64,000 bases of DNA from Adineta vaga. Lineage: Eukaryota; Rotifera. Of this stretch, positions 13,901 to 26,309 are shown in pieces; within the stretch, counting starts at the first letter, position 1, and every line of letters begins with the position of its first letter. Both the position numbers and the translations under genes were made by a program. Where the stretch lies: positions 11,222,001 through 11,286,000 of the forward strand of contig CP075494.1 in the NCBI GenBank assembly GCA_021613535.1, given 5' to 3'. The notes below the pieces were generated by a model. It saw only the letters and a program-made list of their open reading frames with translations, was not told the origin of the DNA and searched no databases.

Positions 13901-16055
13901 CGAAAAGGCTACTACTCGGTCGGTCGTTGTCGACGAAAAGAGGAAGAAAGAAAAGATGGTGTGGTAGGATGAATAGCGTAGTATCGTACTTGTGCAATAT
14001 AGTATTTCTCGCTTCGTTCGTTCGTTCGTACGGCTTTTTTTCTTTTCTCCTTTTCGTATATGTTTTACGTCGATTTTGATGATATAAAAACAAGAGCATG
14101 ACTCAGATACTTTTATACTCCTCCGTCCAGTTATTTCAAAATCGTCAGAAATTACTCTCTATTCAATACATCATCCATATGCGAGCAAAAAAAGGAAAGA
14201 AAAAGAACGAACGAAAAAAGTTATGAGATTCTTATATTTCGTGTACAAATGAAAAGAATTCTTACCATCGATAGCTGATAATTTAAAACGTGGTAGTTGA
14301 CTAGCACATAAATGATGTTCATTACTTGAATTTAACTGAACCAATTCATAACTATCTTGTGTAGCTAAATATTCCAATGAAAATAAAGATAAATATATAT
14401 ATACATATATATTGTTAAGAAAAACACGTACGTAAAGATGAAATACGATCATGTTGATTCAATCGATGATCACTTGTTGTGTTTAACTATTGAGAAGAAA
14501 ATAAATTATAAAAATGTTAATGAAATAGCGAATATTTACCACCATGGTTGGTGTGGCATCATTATTAAATAAGTTAGTCGCAGATAGTAATGTTGGTTTC
14601 GTTTTTGTTTTTGAGAATAAGTCAGGTTTTCTCGCCGAATGAAGATGATGTTCATCATCACTATCGGAACATGAACCAGTTCGAGCACTTCCACTATTTT
14701 CTGAGGAAGATTTTGTAGCTATGGATGAACCATGAGAATCAAAATCATTGTTAACTATTGGTTTACTATATTCACGTGGTAAGAGTTGAGATTTGATTGA
14801 CTCATTGTTTGTATTTGATAATGTTGAAAACGAAGTCGTTGATGATGAAGATGATGATCGAGTAGGTTGTCGATCATCTTCATCATTTTTAAAAAAATAA
14901 TCTAAACTTGCTTCTTCATGATATTGATTTTCGAGAGATTTCTTCGGTTTCTTCATCATACTATTAGGAGTTATGTTCGATTCATTAATACCATTGGATT
15001 GTAATAGAGAAGATCGATTGTTGATATTACTACTACTACTACTAATCTTTGTAGTAGGTGATGAAACTCTCGCCTAAAATAAAGTGGCATAGTAAGAAAA
15101 GAAGAGAAAGAAAAGAAAACGAGATACACCATTGTTATTCGTCGTTCTGTGCCTTAGTAACACACGCACACCTATCAGCAGCACATTCTATACTAGGAGA
15201 ATAACGCACTATGACAATAGACTAATCGTTTTGTTCTTTTCTCTGATTAGATGATATATATATATATATGTCTTGAACTCATGTAAACGAATATGTTCAT
15301 ATTGTTTACCTTTTTATAATCTTGGAGTGAAATTTCCATAGCTGGTTTGAGATTCAATTGAACAAACGAATCAACAGGTGTATGAGCTCGATAATTAGTT
15401 GAAGTCATTTCATTTGTTGTATTATTATTATTATTATTATTGTTGTTTGTTAGAAATGGAAATTGTCGAGTTTGATTTCTTGAAAAAGAAAATGAGAGAA
15501 TGAAAATATGTCTAGAAATCAAACTAACTTCGAAGATGAGGAATATTTTGATGTTAAATCATGTTGTTCATCGCATGCAAGGTTATTTGCTGTTTTTCTT
15601 TCTAAATGTTGTTTTTGTTGAAGAATAGCTAATGATGTTACACGACTAGTTGATGAAATGGTTTGTTCAGTAGTATGATTATCATCATTCTGAATTATTG
15701 TTGATTGTTTTGACATATCAATTGTTGAAGAATCTGATTGTTGTTCTCGTTGATGAAATACACGTTGGTAGAGTTGATCAAATTCGTTCTCATCAAGTTC
15801 TTGAAAGTGACGAATAGATTCTTTTGCTGCTTCAAGCTGTAGATATTCGTCATGAAAGATTTAGAAAAACTCTATCTAGAAAAAAATCGAAAATCCCACT
15901 GGAATTTTACTCACTCGAGAACCATTCCATTCTGATGGTAAACTATCGTAGAGATGAAGAAAATGTTCTGTTTGTTCTGTACGTAATAATTTAGCTAATT
16001 CGAGACAATGTTGAGTGAAAAATGATTCTTCTTCGTCGTCATAATTTAAATTCAT
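10909..16055 (-). CDS. Large Ser/Pro/Asn-rich, mostly disordered protein, unrecognised
   Basis: Multi-exon gene; ATG at 16053-16055 (exon 15915-16055), then 15529-15836, 15310-15477, several exons to 13328, 12884-13264, the large exon 11018-12584, and a terminal exon 10909-10943 ending in TAA. The N-terminus (NLNYDDEEESFFTQHCLELA, then LLRTEQTEHFLHLYDSLPSEW) is the only compact-looking part and may be helical. The rest is low complexity with poly-Asn, poly-Ser and a poly-Pro run. Short better-ordered islands are SLQDYKK, LCASQLPRFKLSAID, ELIPGHRGDRDVDELVMFID and EPFVTVTHRRRLTKERRQ, plus a C-terminal LDQLTAYLAMKWTDAVDGYE. I do not recognise the family. The islands suggest a conserved scaffold or nucleic-acid-associated protein with long linkers, but no function is assigned. 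Middle exon boundaries are approximate. Confidence 0.75.
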
Positions 16056-17160
16056 TTCATTTCATTTTATAACTGTAGAGGCTCACAACGGTTAGATATG
16101 TCGCGAACAATTGTAGTTATATTATATGTTTATATATGTATGTATGTCTGAAATATACTATCATCCGGTTACCATGAACCATGTACGACGACCTCTAGAC
16201 ATCCATTTGAATCAAAGCAGTACAGTCACTGTGAAATGAAAAGTAAATTCGGAAGTTGAACATGATGATATATCGATAGAAGAATTTGTTTCATGTGATA
16301 GATTTTCGAAGAGATTTAATTTGATTAAAAATTACGATGAAGCATACATAGAGAGTGACATCTGTTCTAATAGGCGATAAATTGTAGCATAGATATATGT
16401 CTTATACAATATAACTATAATCGAGGATTGATACAGATGGAAATTATAGCCTTAGATTATCATAACCACAAATCTAGTAAGTTCTGAATTGGTTTCATCA
16501 AAAGAAAAAGAATGGTCTCATACTAATTAAAGATTGTATTTACTCTAAACGGATGGAAACTTTTGCATAATGTTATTACAGATTAGACACATTCATAGAA
16601 TCCATTAATTCTTTTTTTTTCTATTCCATTTTATTTGACTAACGATCATCGATTGTACTCAAAATACAAAGGCAATCTTAAATTTTCATTTTAATAAATT
16701 TTCCGACAATTTTTTCTTTCTTTCTTATGTTGTTTACTGTTCATTTCCAATAACAGAAGAACATATTCGTACAGAACCGATCAAATTTTAAGAAAAAAGA
16801 ACATCCAAACAAAACACTGTTCAACTATTGTCCTCAGCAAAAAAATCAACGACATACATAACATACAAATATATATATATATATATACGTATATATAGAG
16901 AAAAGAAGAGAGATAATCATACAATACAAAATAAAACATAATACTTTACAAATAACAACAATCCTTGATTGTCAATTAGAACTAAAACCAAACGAGAATA
17001 ACATATAGTTGAGCAAAAAATAAAGGAAAATAAACAAAATGAATGGACAAAATGTAGACAGTTGGGTACCCGTTACATCAGTTCTATGAAACTAACTTAT
17101 CTAGAAATCACAGTTATTCAAGAAAATAAAAAATAAACTATACAATAATTAATAATGCAT
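16056..17160. other. Spacer upstream of the Ser/Pro-rich gene and downstream of the PAS gene
   Basis: Head-to-tail spacer between two minus-strand genes. It should contain the Ser/Pro-rich gene's promoter next to 16056 and the PAS gene's 3' UTR next to 17160. AT-rich, with an (AT)n run near 16870-16890. I see no coding exon. Confidence 0.6.
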
Positions 17161-20100
17161 TCAATAAGGATAAGTAGTACTATGATGATGATGATGATGA
17201 TGATGATGGTGATTGAAAGAAGATGATGTTGTCATTGTTGTTGAATTATTAGTTGGATCTTGAAATGAAACATTCATATATGAATGTACAGATAAGAGTG
17301 GATTGTTTACTGGTGTATGTGATGTAGATGAAGGCGGAGGAGTTAGAAATTCATCATATATAGGAGTTTTCACTCTTGAATGAGAATCATGAAATGAACC
17401 TGTTGATATTTGTCCTTGATCATAGTGAAGAGCTGATGCTGATGATCGAAAAGCAGGTGAAGCATTTCGTTGATGGGGATAATTCGGTGGATAATATGAT
17501 GCAGATGGTGATGTTGATGTTGAAGAATTATATAGAGATGAAAGTGGTGAAGGAACTGCTGCTATTGGACTATGACTATCCATGGATACCAATCCAATTG
17601 GTTTTGGTGATGATGAATGAAATAGATTGTTAAATAAGTCTTTCTGTTCAACATTATTAACTGCGATAGCTGTTGCTGATGTAGACTGATGAGTTTGTCG
17701 TTTTACTTCAATTGTACGTGCTAAATGTTTGTTTTTAATTGTTTCTAATTGAGATAATTTATTAAGAATCGTATTCTAAATAGAAATGAAATAGAAATTA
17801 ATCTTGAAAAAAAAAGAAGAATATTACTCGTTTTAGTATATCGCTTGCTTGACCACCATTGGCTATTTCTTGTGCTCGAGCTGCTTCTAATTGAGATTCT
17901 AATTTTGCTTTAGCTAAAATGAAAGATATTCATCATCGAAATATTTAAGCAAAATATCGAGTATTTTCGAATGTTAAGTATTCAAATATTCCGTGAAATA
18001 TATTACTGACAAATTTTTTCTATTTTGCGAAATGCAATAGTTCGGTTGAGATTGTCCAATGTTTTCTTACCTGCTTTATATTTCCTTATAAAATCATAAT
18101 GTTGTTGTTGAAATGATTCAGGATTCATTGGAGCTTGATTTGCCTATACAATTAAATATAATCAATCGATTTCATTTCAATTTAGTTTTCTAACTCTCGT
18201 TCGATCCATTTGAGGCTGTTGTTGTTGTTGTTGTTGAGGAGTAGGAATTCGTGTATGATCATTCAAAAGTCCTGTCAATGTTGCTGGTGAATCACCTTAA
18301 AAGACGAAAAAAAACAGCAAATAAAAAACCAATAAGTCTTCTTCTTTGTACCGGATTGTTTTTCATGATTATACTGAAGTGAATTATTGAGTATACCACG
18401 TACAATCGAATCCGAATCTTGTTTTTTACGTAATGATGGATCATTCAAATTGATTGCTGATTCCATTGGAAATGTCTCTTGTATTATTTCATCTGAAATA
18501 ATTCAAAATCGAATTAAAAAAAACTCGAAATACAAAACAACATCTCTTACTAGAAAGTTCTTTTTCATTCGTTAATTGATTATTATTTCCATTACTTAAC
18601 CGTTTGTAACGTGCGGGCAAAGAATTAATCATATACGCTAATTCATCATCAAGATATTTATCATTTTCAATTAATATTTTTATATAATCTTGTATGGTTA
18701 ATGGTTGTGTTGATTTAGAAACATCAAAAATATTTCCTGTAACATTTAACGATTGTAATTTATTTGTTGAAAAACACATATTTAATGATGGAACACATAT
18801 ACGACATTCACCGGGTGGAATTGACAATGTATCTGTATCCGCTGAAGTAACTAAAGAATAAAAAACTTCATTGAGACAAGAAAAACAAGGTATGAGAACA
18901 TACTTAATTTAAATGATGAATTATTTCCTTTGATATCTGCTGCACATTGATGTCGCCATGCTGTTTGTAGTTCTTCAAATTGTGCTCGTTGTACCGGACT
19001 AGATTGATTTCGATATATATATATATACACATTCATAAAAGAAAGGCGATACATACCTGAGTACTTCATTTCGAGCAACAATTGTATCTTGTTTTCGATG
19101 ATTGGCGATTAATTTATACTCAGTTTGAAGAAAAACAACTGAACCATCACGAGCATTTAAACGCCACTGTAGTTTACTTGCACCAGTCGTTGCACCTAAA
19201 TGTAAAAATTGCAATTAAATATTCGAAATACAAAAAGAAGAAACTTTATTTTTAACTTACATTTCCAAAGTGCATGTAATTTAACTAAACGATCTTCATG
19301 ATAGACAAAATTAAATATTGAATGGGATATTAATTCATGTGGTAAATAACCGGTTATTAAAGCACCTCTAGTAAAACAAAATCATATGCACGAATGATTC
19401 GTTGAAAAACTTTGGAAACTATATTATTTTCTCTCTCACTCTCTCAAGAAGATTTACTTTTCAATTTGATGAATTAGTTAAACTCAAGTTTTCGCATGTT
19501 TAAAGAAAAGTATCTATGATTAGAAATTCTTCATACCGATGATCTTCAAATATAATTTCACCGACTAAATTGATTTTTGTATAAAATTCTTGTTTATGTA
19601 CATCGAATAATGTTATATCAATATAAGATGAATCATCTAATGTCAGAACAAGAATTGTTCCAACAGAACTACTATGTCGAGGAGTAGTTGAATGCACATC
19701 TAAAGATGAATATGTAAAATCGATATGAAACTATCAATGTTAGTCATCTTACCAACGCTATCTTGATTTAATTTTCTCTTTCGGTGAACTTTCACCTGTC
19801 GATATTCATTCGTTACAGCCATTATCATTCGAACACAACAAATATCAAATACTAAAAATAAATCAACAAGAATAATTATAAAATACAAAATGAAATTATA
19901 TCGTACATTGTGATGTATCCAAAAGAAATTTCAGGAACAAATCTCGTTCGCTATCTTCAATCAATAACAATATTGAAAGACCAACGATTTGCGTCTGAAA
20001 AAACATAATTTCCAATTGAATTCTCATCAATGTAAAAGAATTAACGAACTTGTTCAAAACCAAAATAACGTTTGATAGTTCTGGAAACATCGATGATAAT

Positions 20101-20594
20101 ATGTTGACTATCAAGACAGATCAGTATGCCCTGCATGGCGTCAAGCAATACATTGCCCATTTCGTCTAATGGTAATTGATTTTGCTGACGTGGCTGTGCG
20201 TATACAGTTACGTCAACTAGAAAAGAATTTAAAACGTAGAGATAATCATCAAATCGATCTACTCACATTTGTTTCCATCGGACATTACGCAAATGGATGC
20301 AGCATTGCCTTTGATTTGATTTTTGTATCAATCAAGTAAGATGATTAGAAAGAAGGAGAAAAAAAAAGAAAAAGAAGCAACCCTCGAAGACAAGAAAATA
20401 ATAATCCACTCGATAAATCAGTTAAATGCCAATATGACTGCTTCGTTGTCTTCACGACTTTTGTTTTTGTTTTCGAATATTTTTTATTTCTAATCGATAA
20501 AAAACGATTATCATCAATTTTTATTTTATTGTACTTACAGTCTATTTCTTTTTCACCTAACATCTTGTCTGGTTCTTCTTGACAAATGATATAA
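17161..20594 (-). CDS. PAS-domain transcriptional regulator (bHLH-PAS or coactivator type), 5' end uncertain
   Basis: Many short exons, the last being 17161-17775. PAS-A is recognisable at about 19896-20160 (LLDAMQGILICLDSQHI, then RYFGFEQTQIVGLSI), and PAS-B at about 19020-19690 (FYTKINLVGEIIFEDHRG, GYLPHELISHSIFNF, and RLNARDGSVVFLQTEYKLI). After the PAS core come an LTGLL motif (LXXLL type, around 18265), a poly-Gln run (around 18220), a Gln/Ala-rich helical stretch (17828-18143) and a Ser/Pro/Tyr-rich tail ending in ten His before STTYPY. This is the usual plan of a PAS transcription factor with a C-terminal activation region. PAS-B wording is closest to Clock/Period/ARNT-type domains, while the LXXLL motif would also fit an SRC/NCOA coactivator. 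I could not find the bHLH exon. The most 5' exon I support is about 20541-20594; the true start may lie further right. Confidence 0.75.
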
Positions 20595-20956
20595 TCTGAA
20601 AAACAAAATTGTCATTAGACTTTTTTTTTCCTTTTCTTGAATATATAAATAGCAAATAACATGTAACAAAAAAAACCTTTACATTCACGTGTATGGCACA
20701 CAAAATAACTATTTGAATACATGTGTCTATGCTTTTCTTTCTCAGTTTTTTTTCTTCTCTTCTTCTTCTTCTTTTTTTTTTATACTCAATTTTCAGTCAA
20801 TGATGAAAAGAAAAGAAAAAGAAAATGACCGAAGAAACGAAAAAGGGTAAAAAGAATTTTGAAAAAAAGAAACTTATTGAATGTATCTACCTGCGAGGTA
20901 GAAGAAAAAACATCTTTAAAGTCATTGGAGTGGAATAAAGATTGATCATTCTCATG

Positions 20957-20982
20957 TCTATCTATCTATCTATCTATCTATC
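20957..20982. repeat. (TCTA)n microsatellite
   Basis: Six or more uninterrupted TCTA tetranucleotides. Confidence 0.95.
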
Positions 20983-21490
20983 TTCGATTGATGATTATAT
21001 GCACACTTGAACTATTTGCTCCTGTTATTGTTGTTGTTGTCTCTCTGCTTCTTTTTCTTCTTCTCTTTAACCTACAAAAATTTTCAGTATCACAAGCATC
21101 AAGTAAAAAAATACGACGAACGAACGAGACTCAGACTCATGTATGTTACGTGCATGAGTCTGTGCGTTTTGTTCTCGTCGTTCTTTTCTTTTCTCGTCTG
21201 ACGGTTTCCTGCTGTCGTCAATATTGTCGTTTAGTAGGAAAAAAGGATCTACAATGAACATGATGTAAGTCGGGCTGTTTCAACGTCGACATCAATGATA
21301 GGTTGTGTGCATCATTGCTTTCTCAAAGAGGAAAAGATATTTTCAAGAACAGGTATCTAGTTTTTGAAAACAAGTATAAACATAGAAGAACAAGAAGAAG
21401 AAGAAGGGAAGACATATCTAGCACTAGAGTCAAACTGACATATTATACTTTTCTTCTCATTTTTGATTCTTTTCTTTTCAAATTCAAAGA

Positions 21491-21522
21491 TGAATGAATG
21501 AATGAGTGAATGAATGAATGAA
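21491..21522. repeat. (GAAT)n microsatellite
   Basis: Tandem TGAA units with one G substitution in the middle. Confidence 0.9.
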
Positions 21523-21821
21523 GAATAAAAAAGAATCTTATAGTTAAATCTCTCGTATTCATGAGAAGAAAAAACAAAGACTTCTCGTATTTCCCTTTTA
21601 GTTTTTTGTTAATAATAAATATTTAAGAACAAAAGTATGTGCGTGTGTCAGTAATTTCTCATACCTTAGTATATCTTCGAGCAAATGAATGACATGTATA
21701 AACTAAGGAAAAAAAACGGAAAACAACTGAAAGACACCACACAGATGAGCATTTAACATTAAACAGATATTTTAAAGAGAAGACGAAGAAAGAAAGAGAA
21801 AAAAAAGAAACTTAGTAAACA

Positions 21822-23865
21822 TTATGATGATTGTGTATGTTGATGACGACGTCGAGGAAATAGAAAAATACCCTTCTTTTCGAGAGCATCTTCTTCTAGT
21901 TCATTAACTGTTGCTTTTATTGATGACTTGTTTCTTAATAATAGATCATCAGTAATTTGAATGAATTTTAGTGTTTTTTCGCTCAGTTCGATTCGATATT
22001 CATTCGGTAATTTATCTGATTCTTTGAGTTTTTCATGATTAATTAACAATTGTTTTGGAATTAAATTCGTATTTGGACTGAATCGTAAATGTTGAACATA
22101 CAATGATTGTTTTGGATACTTTTCTTTATCATAATTAAAGCGTTGTAAATCATCACTAAAATCAACTTGAATATTATTTTCATTGCCATGTAATTTCGTC
22201 CATATTTGTATTGGTTGTTTTTCAGTATTGAGACAATATTCTACACCACAATCTGGATTTTCTACAGGTGGTGATAATACGATAGGAGTTGATTTAACAA
22301 TAGTACGTTTTGATTGATATACTCGAGAGAAAAAACTTGTTTTTTGTCCTTGTTGTTGTTGTTGTTGTTGAGATAGATTATATTGTTCCAAAAGATATGG
22401 TTGACAACGTAAACAACCAGAACATGAACGAGAATAAAGAATAGCTGGTTGTTCTGAAGCTAAGACTGATGTGAGTGAATTTGTCATAAAATGATATATT
22501 GAAGTAATCGGATATTTCAAATAACTGAAATACCATAAACGTTTTTGAAGTTGTTCAAGACGTGAATAATGACCGAAATCAAATGTACTTGCATAACTGA
22601 AAGTGTTACAAAAGAAATTAAAAGAAAATGGATTAAATCATTTAAATAGCTTAAAACAAAACATTACTTAATATATGTTGATAAATACATTTTCTATTTA
22701 AAAATGTTAGACTAATCAATCATATTGAGATTAGTATCACTCATATGATTACAATGATGACAAAGAAAACATGTTAAGTCAATAGATTAGGTTAATAAGG
22801 TTTCTGTCTTTTGCCTATGAGAAATCAATTACTAGATTAAATATTTGATCCAAACGTGTTCTTTTTCCTTTTTTTTAATCTAATTAAGTCTGAAATAATA
22901 ACAATGTAATCGATGATAACACATTCTTATGACATAGCTCAGCAAAAGAATAGACTAGACTGCCTCTTTTCTGATAAGAATACACTAAAAATAAACATTT
23001 AGTTTCTATACATCGGAATTATTCATACTATTTTAAGTTTTTAAAACGCACTTCCCAAAATATCCATCATTTTCTCTTATTCAAATCATTGGTTCGATTA
23101 AAACCTGCATTGAATCTATATCCTATACAAAATGATTCCTATCTAATCGTTCATCATTTTTGTTTGTCTTTTCTTAACATGCAAGATTCTTTAATCAATT
23201 TGTTTTTCATTCTATTTTTTACATAACAAAACTTACATGGGTTTATCATCACTATCTGATGTTGTTATTTTCAATAAAGGGCTTCGAACAATAGTTCCAT
23301 TAAATAAAGCAAAAACTGATTCACATAATAAACTAATATCATCATGAAGTTTCTTCTTATTTGTCGTTGGTAATAAACTACGTGCAAATGAAACATGTTC
23401 ACCAATTGGTACAATACAAATAGGAAGGTTTTCTAAAACAGTTGATTCTAATAAATAAGGTGTTAATTCACTTAATGTTCCATCACCACCAACAATCATT
23501 AATGCACTTATTTCATTCGGTTCAATTTTATTTGTTAGTAGATCAGTTAAACCGTTTGGATCTGTTATTGTATCAACACGATAAACACGTACATCAAGAC
23601 CGATCAAATGTAATAAAGGAAAGATCGTTTTATCGTAGAGAGATTTCGCTTTTCCATTGTTTGCTTTACCATTCAATAAAACAGCAACACGATTTAATCG
23701 ATTCATTGATGGAAAAGTTTGAGAACCTAATATTGAAGCTTGTCGACAATAAAATGCACGAATTTTATTTGCTTGATAACGATCATACGACCATTTAGAT
23801 CCGTACGATACAGCACAAAAAGCAAATAAGGATTTTTTCCAATGATTACGAAGTGTACGAAACAT
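21822..23865 (-). CDS. AGK: Acylglycerol kinase, mitochondrial (diacylglycerol kinase-type catalytic domain)
   Basis: Phosphorylates mono- and diacylglycerol to lysophosphatidic and phosphatidic acid; in animals it is also a subunit of the TIM22 inner-membrane import complex. Two exons, 23237-23865 and 21822-22596, join in phase to 467 residues (human protein is about 420). The N-terminus MFRTLRNHWKKS closely matches the animal AGK start. The DAGK catalytic core includes VLLNGKANNGKAK and the nucleotide-binding GGDGT at residues 126-130. The junction reads KPIYAS, which fits the PVFAM position of animal AGK, so the 640-nt intron is real and an intervening 26-nt pseudo-exon at 22669-22694 is not used. 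Extra length comes from low-complexity inserts, including a run of seven Gln. The N-terminal hydrophobic, basic segment fits a mitochondrial membrane anchor. Confidence 0.92.
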
Positions 23866-26309
23866 TTCGTTTGATTATCTAGAATAGAAACTAGTCGAGA
23901 ATTACATTGAATTTATATGAGATACTGTCGTAGAAGAAAAACTAACTAGACTAGGTACCTATAGACGGTATGGCCAGTTCAGTTTACTACGAACGAGGTC
24001 GAGATAAGTTACATTCAATCAGCGCTACACTCGACGAATCGCCATATTGCATTAAACGCACATAGCCCTATTTGAAAAGAGAAAATCAATAGAGGGCGTT
24101 AATTTTTAACATATTGTAATACAGACACGATAGGAACACGTATGTATTGATTTTGTTTCGTGATCTTTTAGATATATATATAACTATTTTCTCCTTTATG
24201 TCTACTGAAAACTTATTCAATTTAAAGATGATTTGCATAAATATAAATATATTTGATTCTAACATACTATAATAAGGCAATAAAAGTACTGATAATACAG
24301 ACAATTGACTATTTGACAAATTACATGTTTATTAAGTGAATTGAAATCTAGCAAAAATTGTTGTAAGGTATTCTTCAGACTTTTTGTTTGATATAATTGC
24401 GTACATATGAGAAAATTAGAAATAACGTATGTTCAATACAGAAAAAAACTTATTCCTTTTTTTTCAACAGTCAATTATACTCCTCTGCATGATTTTCCTT
24501 CAACCGATCAGAGAGAGAGAGACGATATGAACATGCGTAGCAGAATAGATATTTCTGTCTAAAATCATGTGGAAATGAAAAGAAGTCTTTCTCCTCTTTC
24601 GTTTAATCTTTTTCAATCGGTTGTATACACGTGGTTTTATTATCATTTTGGCTGCGTATGAACTATTCTATATTTGTTTTTCGTCTTTGAACGTATATTA
24701 GATTATACGCTCAAAGACAGCGATATACGATATAAGTCTCTCTCTCGCTGTTGTGATATAGAAAAACGTCTCGATCGCCATGTGACTTAAATGTCTCTTA
24801 TGGGTTCGATACCCGTACTATATTATCTTGATGTCACATATGATCAGAAATGAATAATAATGCTTATGCATTTACTTAGTTCGTAGAAACTACGTCAGAG
24901 AAATAAAAATAAAATCAATTTTTTCTATTTTATTGTTAATACACACCTACTTATATATAATGAAATGTCACAAAGACTCCTTCTAAATAAGTTAGAGATC
25001 TACATTACGATAGAATTTTTTCAATGAAATACAGATTTGATTGCATAAAAATATCATATAATTTTATGTGCACTTTAATATCTATTGAAAAACACCCAAA
25101 GTGTTTTTAATAAACTTTCATATCATATGCATTCTCAAAATCGTTTATGAGACTGAGATCAAACAGTAAGTTATTCATATTATTCAAACTAAACGAAAAA
25201 GTTTCAGATCTTTTGCAGAACTTTTGATAGACGAAACGATAATGAAGTTATTGTAAGAGTTATTTAAATAAGAAAATTATCTGAATAACGGACTATAAGT
25301 TTTACAAGACGAAGACAGACATATTTTTTTTATTAATACAAATTCATATTCATCTTTTCGGCCCTGACTAAATGAATGACAGAACAGAACAAGAAAAGGT
25401 ATGATGTGGAATGAATTTTGATTGGTTTAAAGTGTAAGGATAAGTTACATACAATCTTATATGTAGCGTCTGTATGTATGTAGCTTACCACACCCAACCT
25501 TTCTTTCCTCTCTTATATTTTGTAATTATATTTGATAGATGGCACATTGTTCTGTACGTTTCATCCATCATTGTATTGTATTGTGTTACAATTATACTTG
25601 AATTTGCTCTTACACCTTATTTCGGTACAACTGCAGTTTAGTCACACCCTACCAGAGGTGAGCTAAGCCAAGTTCATAAAAACATTTAATACAATATGGT
25701 TGAAGATTTAAACCAAAATCTCCTCTTTTTTAACGTACAAGGATCTTCCGAAAGTTAAAACGTTTGAGGTGGATCATCGATAAATTGTGCGAAATTTTTT
25801 GAATAACTTGAAAAAATGAAATTTGCCAGGACTCGGAAGCATCGTGGCCTCAACAACTCTCTGATTAATGGATACTTTATGTTTTAGAAGATATTTTATT
25901 CATTGTTTAGATATATATTGTTCTAAAAATTAGCTTTTTAAAAACTATCGGTGAGTGGACAGCGCCTAGTCATGCCCTACCAAGGTTACGGTGCTAAGCT
26001 GAAGTGAAATTTTTTCTTTTATTTATCATATTATATTATTAAATATTAATCAAAATGAATTGAAATGTCGTCAAATTATATTGAAATAATATTGAATGGA
26101 ATGAATAACTCAAAATTTTCCATATTCTTTGTACTGTAGTTTACGCGTAATAGCTTTGTCTACATATATGATCAAATATCTTTAATCTATATTGCGATAT
26201 GTAATGAATATTTCGTTCGAAATTATCACTAAAATAATGTTTATTTCAAATAGAATGAAATGCACAAACATAAACATTTTTTGAAACAACAAAAAAGAAT
26301 TCACATGAA
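23866..26309. other. 2.4-kb gene-poor spacer
   Basis: No supported gene on either strand. It holds a B-box-like hairpin at 24779-24842 and a pair of diverged 30-nt repeats near 25639 and 25967 with the pattern TAGTCA..CCCTACCA..GGT..GCTAAGC. These could be remnants of an old mobile element, but nothing intact is visible. Confidence 0.5.
25639..26000 (+). repeat. Pair of diverged ~30-nt direct repeats
   Basis: Copies at 25639-25669 and 25967-26000 share TAGTCA, CCCTACCA and GCTAAGC in the same order and spacing, with small indels. Too short and diverged to assign to an element. Confidence 0.45.

Larger units (their letters stand above)
20595..21821. other. Upstream region of the PAS gene; possible missing 5' exons
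   Basis: No coding exon is supported. Contents: a CACGTG E-box at 20686-20691, a (TCTA)n tract, a perfect 10-bp inverted repeat (21132-21141 with 21153-21162), and a (GAAT)n tract. If the PAS gene encodes a bHLH, its exon should be sought here on the minus strand. Confidence 0.5.

Noticed and set aside
20988-21261. Short frames on both strands, one with a basic stretch that might be a bHLH basic region
   Set aside because: The basic stretch lacks the H..E..RR pattern of bHLH proteins and has no splice link to the PAS exons.
22669-22694. Possible small exon of AGK inside the 640-nt intron
   Set aside because: It has plausible AG/GT borders, but including it breaks the frame of the next exon; skipping it restores KPIYAS, which fits animal AGK.
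24710-24850. A functional tRNA gene
   Set aside because: Only the T-arm-like B-box stem is convincing; no matching D-arm, anticodon stem or acceptor stem at proper spacing could be drawn.
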